20,000 bases of DNA from Theodoxus fluviatilis (lineage: Eukaryota > Mollusca > Gastropoda > Cycloneritida > Neritidae). Numbering within the stretch: position 1 is the first letter of the stretch; every line of letters begins with the position of its first letter. The translations under genes and the position numbers were made by a program. Of the stretch, positions 1 through 7,833 are shown in pieces. The stretch spans positions 1-20,000 of the forward strand of contig JAWQFJ010017591.1 of assembly GCA_034096865.1 (NCBI GenBank). Reading direction: 5' to 3'. Under the pieces are notes generated by a model that searched no databases, was not told the origin of the DNA, and worked only from the letters and a program-made list of their open reading frames with translations.

Positions 1-96
1 TAAATATGCATCATTCACTCATATACCCTCATCTGAGAAAAGTTGTGGTCATGTTTGTCCAGTAGTTGACCAATGGTCTGTCATCAAATGTTACTA
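1..96. other. Left flank of the piggyBac element, no gene seen
   Basis: AT-rich sequence with no reading frame or motif that I can support. The four bases directly before the proposed piggyBac end (93-96) read ACTA, where TTAA would be expected. Confidence 0.4.
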
Positions 97-129
97 CCCT
101 TAGCCCTACAACTTGGGTCAAAATGACCC
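97..129 (+). repeat. piggyBac left end: terminal repeat plus palindrome
   Basis: The terminal CCCTTAGCCCTAC aligns, with small gaps, to the inverted right terminus CCCTATCCCTAC. The palindrome GGGTCAAAATGACCC follows after a short spacer. This is the expected place for transposase binding, by analogy with the T. ni element, where a 19-bp internal repeat lies close to the terminal repeat on this side. Confidence 0.7.
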
Positions 130-320
130 GAAAGGAAAATACAGTATATCACTTCTTTTCCTTCATTGCAGATAGGGATCACACCAAGTTTATATTTTTG
201 AGTTATCTCACTTGAATATTTAGAGTGATTTCCCTTGAGCAAACAGATTAGCCTCCCTTGCATGAGTTCCCTTCCTGTTCACAGAGAGCATGTTTGCCTG
301 CATTTAGTTGTCTCTCCAAG

Positions 321-2578
321 ATGGATCGCAATGTATTTCAAGCTTTAGCATTTGATCTTGGTGCTTCTGGTAGTGGTGATCCTTCTCAGCTTGAATCTGA
401 GCCAGAAGTCGAAGATGGCTTTGAAAGTGAGGGTGAGGAATTCAACTACACTTTTCCTCCGGATGAGGACTTGCCTGAAGAAGACCCGGGTTCTGACGAA
501 GAATACATTCTCACTGAATTGGGACCTGTACTTCAAAGAATTGGTAAGCACTACGTTTACTTTCAAAATTGGGTCTAAATTGATTTATTTATGTGGTTTG
601 AGTGGTTAGCAAGTCTGCCACTGATTCCTGATGCCTGGCTTCCTCTTTATGCTATGTACAGTTTTGATGGCTTGTCAAGATGGTTTGAACACTTGAAACT
701 GGCATTCAACAAGGTAAAGTAGTATATCCTATGCAAATTATTTTCAGAGTAATCAACAGTGTGTAATGGGCCTCACTATGCCAGTGAGTAAGAGTAAAGT
801 GCTTTTGTAGTCTATTTTGTTCTTTCAGGGTCTACATTTAGCTGTCATGGATTATGGTGTTGATAATGTCTTGCAATTTATCAAAACTAATTCAACGCTT
901 TTATCCCTATATCATACTTTAGCATCTTTCTTGGTTCATTTCAGACCCAGATAAGCCCAGTGCAACCAATGAAGCCGCAATGGGGGACATGACGACAGAT
1001 GGTGCACATGAGCAGCAGTTACAGGTTGACAGTTCAGACAGAGGTAAGGTGTTCAAGTCAAAGAATGGCACTGAATGGTCATCTACTCCTGATACAAGGA
1101 AGCAAAAGACCCCAAGCAAAAACATTTTCAAGCCAGAAAGAACCAAGATAAAAAATGTTCAGTCTGCTGTTGATCCAGTCTCTACATTCAACCTGTTCCT
1201 GCCTACAAGTATACTCACAGATATTGTGAAATACACTAACCTTGAGGGTGAAAGGGTTGATAAAGACAAGTGGAAACCAACAGATGCCATCGAGATCCGA
1301 GCTCTTATTGGTGCCTACATCCATCTTGGAGCGATGAACCAGAACATTTTCCCTTCGGAATTGCTTTGGGATGTCAAGAACGGCAACCAGTTGATTCGAT
1401 GTACATTCACACGAAACAGATTTCTCAAGCTTGGAAACATGTTGCGCTTTGATGACAAGGAATCAAGAACGGAAAGAAGGCAGAGGGATGTGTTTGCACC
1501 AATTCGAGATGTTTGGGAGAAGTTTCTCAGCACCCTGAAAAAGCACTACAACGCTGGACCATTTCTCACCGTGGATGAGCAACTTGTTCCCTGGAGAGGC
1601 AGATGCTCCTTCCTGCAGTATCTGCCATCAAAACCTGACAAGTATGGTTTGAAAGTGTTCTGGTGTGCCGATGCAGAAACTATGTATCCCCTCACTGCAA
1701 AGCCATATCTCGGAAAAATTGCCCGCACTCCTCAGGTCAATCTTGGAAGAAACACTGCACTGGAACTGGTCCAACCCTTCTTCGGGAGTGGTAGAAATCT
1801 GACCTGTGACAATTTTTTCACAGACATGGAACTCTTGAAGCAGCTCACTTCTGCCAAAATGACAGTTGTTGGAACGCTTCGAAGGAACAAAACCTTCATA
1901 CCACCAGAATTTCAGGATCCGAAAGGAACAGAAAAGGGGACACCCAAGTTTGCGTACCAAAAAGACTGCATGCTGGTCAGCTACAAGTCGGGTGCAAAGA
2001 AGAATGTTATACTTCTATCATCCATGCACAGGGATGGGAGCATGATAACAAAGAAAGTGGACAAAGCTGTGCCTGAAGTTGTGGACTTCTACAACTCGAC
2101 TAAAGGTGGAGTCGACTGTCTCGACCTGATGGCCCACTCCATGACTACCAAACGCCAGACCAAAAGATGGCCAATGGTCATCTTCTTCGACATTCTCGAC
2201 ATGGCATCCGTGGCAGCTAACGTCATCTTCAAGAACAAATTTCCAGAGCACAAACTTTCCAAACCAGACAACAGGAGAATGTTTCAACTGGATGCTGCCA
2301 TGTCTCTTGTACTTCCACAGATACAGAGAAGAAGGTTGAGCAAGAACTTGCCCAGGCAGCTGATGTCATCTATGGACTTGGTTTTGGGCACCTCAGAACC
2401 AGGACCAACATTACAGCAAAACACACCAACTATACCAGTCTCTGCTTCCAAGAGAAAGAGATGTGCCAAATGTCCATCAAAGGCTGACAGGAAGACACCT
2501 GTGGTATGCTGCAAATGCAATCTTCCAATTTGCAAAGATCACACAGCATATCATTGCTTTGCTTGTGCTGGACAGTAG
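321..2578 (+). CDS. piggyBac transposase, two exons (321-543, 945-2578)
   Basis: DDD/D transposase that excises and inserts DNA at TTAA sites. Joining 321-543 to 945-2578 gives one open frame of 618 residues, close to the 594 of T. ni piggyBac. The intron 544-944 has GT...AG ends (ttg|gtaagc and ttcatttcag|acc) and splits an Asp codon. Residues 1-75 are an acidic, Ser/Glu-rich N-terminus, as in many family members. The catalytic Asp residues are visible: D285 in VDEQLVPWRGR, D363 in TCDNFF, and D465 plus D468 in GGVDCLDLM. The spacings (78, 102, 3) nearly match T. ni D268/D346/D447/D450. Residues about 581-618 form a cysteine-rich zinc-binding tail ending CKDH...CFAC. I chose the ATG at 321 because it opens the acidic domain; an in-frame ATG at 258 would add 21 residues. 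No stop or frameshift was found. The open frame alone from 980 would lack the N-terminal acidic part. Confidence 0.9.
544..944 (+). other. Intron of the piggyBac transposase gene
   Basis: A 401-bp intron with donor g|gtaagc and acceptor ttcatttcag|a, preceded by a T-rich tract. Removing it joins two frames that are each open, in phase 1, across exactly this boundary. A second donor-like site (aacaag|gtaaag, 713/714) lies inside the intron, but the sequence before it cannot be joined in frame to exon 1. Confidence 0.75.
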
Positions 2579-2712
2579 ATTGATTTCCTTCTGAGAAAAG
2601 TTCTCTTCATGTCATTGTTTTGATTTCCTTCTGAAAGGAATGCTGTTCATATATTTGTTCACCCTTGTTAGTTCATGATTACTCTTTATTGAAATACTAT
2701 AATTTTCAAGCA

Positions 2713-2718
2713 ATTAAA
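2713..2718 (+). terminator. Possible poly(A) signal ATTAAA of the transposase
   Basis: ATTAAA lies 135 bp after the stop codon and inside the element, with a GT- and T-rich stretch (2740-2812) downstream. No AATAAA is present in this interval. The hexamer is short, so this is only a candidate. Confidence 0.35.
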
Positions 2719-2794
2719 GTTTGGGGGAAAAGGAAAAACCTGTCATTATTGTTATTACTATTGTTTTTTTTATTGTTGGTGTTTTTATGGCTCT

Positions 2795-2811
2795 GTTGTT
2801 GTTGTTGTTGT
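2795..2811 (+). repeat. (GTT)n microsatellite
   Basis: Five to six GTT units inside the 3' untranslated part of the piggyBac element. Confidence 0.8.
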
Positions 2812-2884
2812 AGAATATGTTTAATCAGTTCATGTTCACTTTGTAGGGAAAGGATGAGGGAGGATTTATTCTATGCAGACGTCA

Positions 2885-2944
2885 TCGGGTCATATTGACC
2901 CACTTTGTAGGCGAATACAGAACACAAGCCAAGTAGGGATAGGG
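2885..2944 (-). repeat. piggyBac right end: palindrome, spacer, terminal repeat
   Basis: Read on the minus strand it starts CCCTATCCCTACTTGG, then a spacer of about 28 bp, then the palindrome GGGTCAATATGACCC. An intact TTAA follows outside at 2945-2948. The long spacer on this side only is the same asymmetry known for the moth piggyBac. Confidence 0.75.
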
Positions 2945-2948
2945 TTAA

Positions 2949-3330
2949 ATGCCACTTCCCACTTCTTATTTCCCAAAGTAGCAGATATCTCTCACGCTCT
3001 CTCCCCACCTCTTCTTCTTTTGCTCTCTCTCCATCTCCCCCCACTCCTCCCTCCTCTCCCAAACCCACCCCTCTCTGCACGGGTGGCGGTGGCAATGGCG
3101 AATCAATCACACCAAAGTAATTCCACGTCACCTGCGATAAGGGCGAGAGTAGGTTTCCGCGTCGGATAGCGCCAGGATGGGATCCAGTCTTGCCACGAGT
3201 AGACTCGGGCAGTCTGATAAGTCCAGCCCTATCTGCCCACGCCATGCCAGCTAACCCCCACCCTTGGGGAAGGAGAGGGACGGGGGTGGGGTGAGGGGTG
3301 GAGCTCAGTGGGGAGGTAGAGAGAAGCAGT
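2949..3330. other. Pyrimidine-rich then G-rich non-coding stretch
   Basis: From about 2985 to 3075 the + strand is almost entirely C/T (CTCT, CTTCTT, CCCC runs). From 3266 to 3298 it is G-rich with five runs of three to five G, which fits a G-quadruplex motif (3277-3298). The open frames crossing it on either strand are low-complexity Ser/Pro/Leu or Gly/Glu strings that follow from this composition. I see no gene. Confidence 0.6.
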
Positions 3331-3390
3331 GGGAGAGAATAATAACCGCTGGGAGAGAATAATAACCGCTGGGAGAGAATAATAACCGGC
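3331..3390 (+). repeat. Three tandem 20-bp repeats
   Basis: The unit GGGAGAGAATAATAACCGCT occurs three times head to tail; the last copy ends GGC in place of GCT. The copies are otherwise identical, so the duplication is probably recent. Confidence 0.95.
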
Positions 3391-3710
3391 GGAAGGCCCT
3401 GAGAGTTCAATGCAGGTTAAATCATGCTGTAGCCTACATTCGCCGACATTTTGCTCAGTGCGACAGTATCCATAATCCCCCCAAGGCAGCACATGTAATC
3501 CTTATTAGTCCGATACGTCCAAGCCAAAAAAAATCTTCGTAAGTCTGAAAGCGCCAACGAAAGGTTACTACAATTTTCACTGTGCAGAAATCAAATCTGC
3601 GTCGATTTGAACCTAGGCCCCAAACGACTCGGTGTATTACTGGTAGTGCTTACATCAGAAAATAATGGAGGTGTGCGTGTTGTCGATGCTGTAATGAAGT
3701 GCAGCCCCTT
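3391..3710. other. No gene seen
   Basis: Mixed-composition sequence with only short, non-recognisable open frames. It contains no motif I can support. Confidence 0.5.
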
Positions 3711-3758
3711 CACACACACACACGCACGCACACACACACACACGCGCGCGCGCGCGCG
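3711..3758 (+). repeat. (CA)n/(CG)n alternating purine-pyrimidine tract
   Basis: 48 bases of strict pyrimidine-purine alternation. CA steps dominate first, with two CG steps mixed in, and the tract ends in about eight consecutive CG steps. Such DNA is known to adopt the Z form readily. The Thr/His and Arg/Ala strings in overlapping frames are its translation. Confidence 0.95.
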
Positions 3759-3759
3759 G

Positions 3760-4087
3760 CCACTCCACCACAATTCCACTCCCAAAGAACAATTCTCTGC
3801 AATGTTAACGTGACCATTGGCTTTGAATTAATAATTTATCCCCGCGCTGTAAGTTGTAGATGATAACTGTGTGACATTGTGCTAAGTCCCTTTCCGATGA
3901 CAAATGTTCATGAGCGGTTTTCGTTGTCACCTCACATACGTTAGAAATACGAAGGAAGATTGAAGTAATGTTCAAGATGACAAGGGAAAGTTTTCTTTAC
4001 GTAATGTTTGAGATGTTCCCCCTGCAGTCCACTGGATGTCCTTTTAACACAGAGACTCATGACTCACAGTGAAGCATGGCAGACACT
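3760..4087. other. No gene seen
   Basis: Ordinary-looking spacer between the CA/CG tract and the G run. No supported frame, RNA or regulatory motif. Confidence 0.5.
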
Positions 4088-4117
4088 GGGGGGGGGGGGG
4101 GGGGGGGGGGGGGGGGG
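4088..4117 (+). repeat. Poly(G) run, 30 bases
   Basis: Thirty uninterrupted G on the + strand. It produces a poly-Gly stretch in an overlapping frame that is not a gene. The tract can form G-quadruplexes. Its true length is likely to vary between individuals and to be misread by sequencing. Confidence 0.95.
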
Positions 4118-4902
4118 CGGCACGGTGAGAAAGGGGAGGCAATCCTTGACTAAGAGTGTGGATGTCCTAAAATCCCGTGCCACATCACAGCTATTAATTC
4201 AGATGTTCGCGAAAGTGACACTCCTGTGGAGTCGTGGCAGAGATCGGCAGAGCACGCCTATCAGCAAACTTCCCACAGCTGGGAAGGAACACAAAAAAAT
4301 CGTGCAGAAACGCGTGTTAAGAATCGACGCTCGTCAAACGGTAGCAAATAACCTCGCAGCAACTCCAACAAGTCGACCATCAGCTAGCTGTTGTGCGGCC
4401 ACATACCGAGCAACGCGTGTATAAAATAGATCGGGTTTCCCTATCCCTGGGCGGGATTCTTGTGTGTGGGTTAGGTCGGCGATTAGATAGCGCCGATTTC
4501 GCCTTCAAGACACTCATAAAAGAGCCAGGCATATACACAGGCCGTCATTTTTCAATTATTTTTATGGGCTGTATATACACTGTCAGGGTTATCAGCTCCT
4601 GGGCCAGACGTCGTTGACACCTGCCTTGCCTCCGCTATCTGAAGGGCAGTGCGTCCAGGCGGAAGAAAAGTTTCAGCACCCGCGCACGCATGCATGCTAA
4701 CGCGTTACTACAGGAAGCACCGGCTCACTACAGCCCATGCATTTGCCTAGAAAGTAGAGTCAAAGGGGAGCTGGAGAACAGCTGCAGAGGCGGATCAATT
4801 TTGGGACCATGGCTGCAGTTTGCTGACATTCGCGGGAAGAAGGACTGTGATATGTTTCCATCTATGGAGTCCAGTAGCAATACCAAAGAGAGGATAACGG
4901 AA
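4118..4902. other. No gene seen; left flank of the minisatellite
   Basis: Moderately GC-rich, CpG-containing DNA. Several open frames of 70-140 codons cross it, but none has a recognisable domain, a biased composition or splice signals that would support a gene. Confidence 0.45.
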
Positions 4903-6473
4903 GTGTCCGGTGATGGGGGTGTGGCTGTCCAGTGACAGAAGTGTCCAGTGACAGATGTGTCCAGTGACCGAAGTGTCCAGTGAATGAAACGTCCAGTGAA
5001 TGAAACGTCCAGTGACAGAAGTGTCCAGTGACAGGTGTGTCCAGCGAACGAAGTGTCCAGTGACAGAGGTGTCAAGTGACAGAAGTGTCCAGCGAACGAA
5101 GTGTCCAGTGACAGAAGTGTCCAGTGACAGAAGTGTCCAGTGACAGAAGTGTCCAGTGACTGAAGTGTCCAGTGACAGAAGTGTCCAGTGACAGGTGTGT
5201 CCAGCGAACGAAGTGTCCAGTGACAGAAGTGTCCAGTGACAGAAGTGTCAAGTGACAGAAGTGTCCAGTGAACGAAGTGTCCACTGAATGAAACGTCCAG
5301 TGACAGAAGTGTCCAGTGACAGAAGTGTCCAGTGAATGAAATGTCCAGTGACAGAAGTGTCCAGTGACTGAAGTGTCCAGTGACAGGTGGGTCCAGTGAG
5401 AGGTGTGTTCAGTGACAGAAGTGTTCAGTGACAGTAGTGTCCAGTGACAGTAGTGTCCAGTGACAGTAGTGTCCAGTGACAGGTGTGTCCAGTGTCAGTA
5501 GTGTTCAGTGACAGAAGTGTCCAGTGACAGGTGTGTCCAGTGACAGGTGTGTCCAGTGAAAGAAGTGTCCAGTGACCGAAGTGTCCAGTCCAGTGACAGA
5601 AGTGTCTAGTGACAGAAGTGTCCAGTGACAGAAGTGTCCAGTGACAGAAGTGTCCAGTGACAGAAGTGTCCAGTGACAGAAGTGTCCAGTGACAGAAGTG
5701 TCCAGTGACAAGTGTCCAGTCCAGTGACAGAAGTGTCCAGTGACAGAAGTGTCCAGTGACAGGTGTGTCCAGTGACAGAAGTGTCCAGTGACAGAAGAGT
5801 CCAGTGACAGAAGAGTCCAGTGACAGGTGTGTGCAGTGACAGTAGTGTCCAGTGACAGAAGAGTCCAGTAACAGAAGAGTCCAGTGACAGGTGGGTCCAG
5901 TGACAGTAGTGTCCAGTGACAGAAGTGTCCAGTGACAGAAGTGTCCAGTGACATTAGTGTCCAGTGACAGAAGTGTCCAGTGACAGAAGTGTCCAGTGAC
6001 AGAAGTGTCCAGTGACAGGTGTGTCCAGTGACAGAAGTGTCCAGTGACAGAAGTGTCCAGTGAAAGGTGTGTCCAGTGACAGAAGTGTCCAGTGACAGGT
6101 GTGTCCAGTGACAGTAGTGTCCAGTGACAGAAGTGTCCAGTGACAGTAGTGTCCAGTGACAGAAGTGTCCAGTGACAGAAGTGTCCAGTGACAGAAGTGT
6201 CCAGTGACAGAAGTGTCCAGTGACAGGTGTGTCCAGTGACAGAAGTGTCCAGTGACAGAAGTGTCCAGTGACAGAAGTGTCCAGTCCAGTGACAGGTGTG
6301 TCCAGTGACAGTAGTGTCCAGTGACAGAAGTGTCCAGTGACAAAAGTGTCCAGTGACAGGTGTGTCCAGTGACAGTAGTGTCCAGTGACAGGTGTGTCCA
6401 GTGACAGTAGTGTCCAGTGACAGAAGAGTCCAGTGACAGAAGAGTCCAGTGACGGGGCTGTCCGAGTGACGAG
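4903..6473 (+). repeat. 16-bp minisatellite, about 98 units
   Basis: Tandem array with consensus GTGTCCAGTGACAGAA. The last two bases vary mainly among AA, GT and TA. The left part (4941-5404) is rich in variants such as CGAACGAA and GAATGAA. The right part (5405-6457) lacks these and contains the TA variants instead. Three units are extended to 21 bp by an extra TCCAG (5581-5601, 5712-5732, 6277-6297), and one is shortened to 14 bp (5698-5711). Because 16 is not a multiple of 3, and the reverse unit has no stop in any frame, the minus strand stays open in all three frames for hundreds of codons. The predicted 16-residue repeat proteins (TVTGHFCHW-like) are artefacts. I saw no sign of a CRISPR array (no unique spacers) and no telomere motif. 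Confidence 0.97.
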
Positions 6474-7051
6474 AGGCAGCCACTCCTGCATGGATTACAC
6501 GCACTGTCGCTCTGGCGTTGCTGTCCACGCCTGTTGTCCTGTTTCTCCCACAAGTTTTACTCCAGTGCTTAACACAGTGATACCAGAAGTTCGGGGTAAA
6601 GTACACTTGAACTCGGGTCTGACCTTCAACATGGATACATTAAGCCTTGATGGCCCTGTGGGCAAGGGGTGCCAGCTGATGAGGGGGAGCATGGAGCAGT
6701 CCGGCAATACGACACGCTCTGTTGTACTGGACTACATACAGTATACACTGTGAGAGCGTCTGTACAATACATACAGATCTCACACAAGTTCAAGAGAGAA
6801 TGAAATGAGGCTTTGTTTTGAATACCGTTCTTGTGCATTGCACCACGACAACAGGCAGAATCAAGCGCCTCATGAATAAGGCTGAAATGGTCGAAGTCGG
6901 TGGTTATTCTGACCTTTGACCACACTCTCCACTCCGCCTGACTGACTTTGCACGATCGGGGAGTTATGCTAAGATCTGGCCGCGTTAATGTATCTGCGTT
7001 TTGTGACAAACGTCTTGCTCGGCGGTACTGTACTCCATGCACCTTAACGGT
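6474..7051. other. No gene seen; right flank of the minisatellite
   Basis: Mixed-composition spacer. Open frames up to 138 codons occur on both strands but overlap one another and show no recognisable domain. Confidence 0.45.
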
Positions 7052-7120
7052 CCACGTGATTCGGGTGTAATCTTAAGCTAAATGACGTTTATTGGCAGTT
7101 TTACACCCCGAATCACGCGG
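7052..7120. repeat. Inverted repeat with 19/20-bp arms (hairpin)
   Basis: The arms 7052-7070 and 7101-7120 are reverse complements, apart from one A/G difference and one extra C in the right arm. They are separated by a 30-bp loop. The arm core reads GTGATTCGGG then TGTAA. The left arm includes CACGTG, an E-box. It may be a remnant of a small foldback element or a hairpin in a transcript. Confidence 0.85.
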
Positions 7121-7420
7121 AGCACAAAATTTGCGCAGTTGAGTGCAAGCTGAGTGCGAAATCTGGGTCACGTGGCGGCGTCTATTTTCCAGGCTCGTGA
7201 TTGGCTGACTCAAAGCCCTTTCATTCTGCCTATTTTCACCCTCTTGTGCTCAGCAAGAAATTATTTCATTGCTCTGTGTAGCATGAACCAACCATCTAAA
7301 AAATTAATTTCAAGCACTTTTTTCTTATCAGTCAGATACTATGTCACCCAAATGACACCAAATCACTTTGGTTTAACACTTAAAAGCATTTATAGATTTT
7401 ATATGAATTTTCAAAAATAT

Positions 7421-7437
7421 AGGTCAAATGAAGGTCA
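7421..7437 (+). promoter_or_regulatory. AGGTCA direct repeat with 5-bp spacing (DR5)
   Basis: Two perfect AGGTCA half-sites at 7421-7426 and 7432-7437, spaced by AATGA. This is the classical layout bound by retinoic-acid-type nuclear receptor dimers. It lies in AT-rich DNA with no identified gene nearby, so it may be chance. Confidence 0.25.
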
Positions 7438-7642
7438 AATCGTAAAAAAAGTGGACCCAGTCAATTAAAAAACAGTTTTTGCCCTAGAGCTTCAAAACTT
7501 GCACTAAACATTGATCATGTACCCCCAAATCTAGGAAATAAGTTTCATGAAGATATCCATGATGTGGGGTGTGTAATTAATTTTTTTGTTATATCTATAA
7601 TGGGTTTTTCAAGAAAAACCGGCAGCCTACATTATGTATACT

Positions 7643-7663
7643 CACAGGCAAAAGAAACGCAAT
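7643..7663 (+). repeat. Tc1 element left terminal inverted repeat
   Basis: 21 bp beginning CACAGGCAAAAG. It is the reverse complement of 9157-9177 except for one A/T difference at the thirteenth base. Confidence 0.92.
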
Positions 7664-7833
7664 CAAAACAGAAGGGTTTGAGGCATGTGAATTATTAAGG
7701 CCAATTTCATGTAACAAACAGTAGCACAAATCAAAACGAATTCATTCGATACATTGGTTAACATTACAGTTTAGAACATCGAAAAGAATGAGTCAGTACC
7801 GTGAACCAATTTCAGTCAAATGCACTTGGAAAG

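Larger units (their letters stand above)
97..2944 (+). mobile_element. piggyBac-family DNA transposon, nearly complete
   Basis: A cut-and-paste transposon of about 2.85 kb. The left end starts CCC at 97. The right end finishes GGG at 2944 and is followed by TTAA (2945-2948), the family's target site. Both ends carry the same internal palindrome: GGGTCAAAATGACCC at 115-129 and GGGTCATATTGACCC at 2887-2901. The extended inverted match is 106-131 against 2885-2910, 26 bp with 3 mismatches. From the outer edge to the inner edge of the palindrome is 33 bp on the left and 58 bp on the right. This parallels the known 35/63-bp asymmetry of the Trichoplusia ni element. The left TTAA is not preserved: 93-96 is ACTA. 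An alternative left edge after TTAG at 100-103 cannot be excluded. The cargo is a single transposase gene. The left boundary is less certain than the right. Confidence 0.85.

Noticed and set aside
662..713. Extra micro-exon inside the piggyBac intron (acceptor tacag, donor aacaag|gtaaag)
   Set aside because: Joined to exon 1 it meets a stop codon, and its end phase does not match exon 2. Direct 543/945 splicing keeps the whole frame open.
2871..3410. Minus-strand frame of 179 codons
   Set aside because: It is low-complexity Pro/Ser/Gly/Glu sequence derived from the pyrimidine tract, the G-rich block and the 20-bp repeats. No domain is seen, and it overlaps the piggyBac right end.
4008..4424. 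Plus-strand frame of 138 codons containing poly-Gly
   Set aside because: The glycines come from the 30-G run. The rest has no recognisable features.
4903..6473. CRISPR array or telomere-like repeat
   Set aside because: The units are directly adjacent with no unique spacers, the DNA is eukaryotic, and the unit is not a telomere motif.
5425..6606. Long minus-strand open frames (up to 393 codons) encoding a 16-residue repeat protein
   Set aside because: They are the translation of the 16-bp minisatellite. All three minus frames give the same peptide because the reversed unit has no stop codon and 16 leaves remainder 1 when divided by 3. No start context, domain or flanking gene structure supports them.
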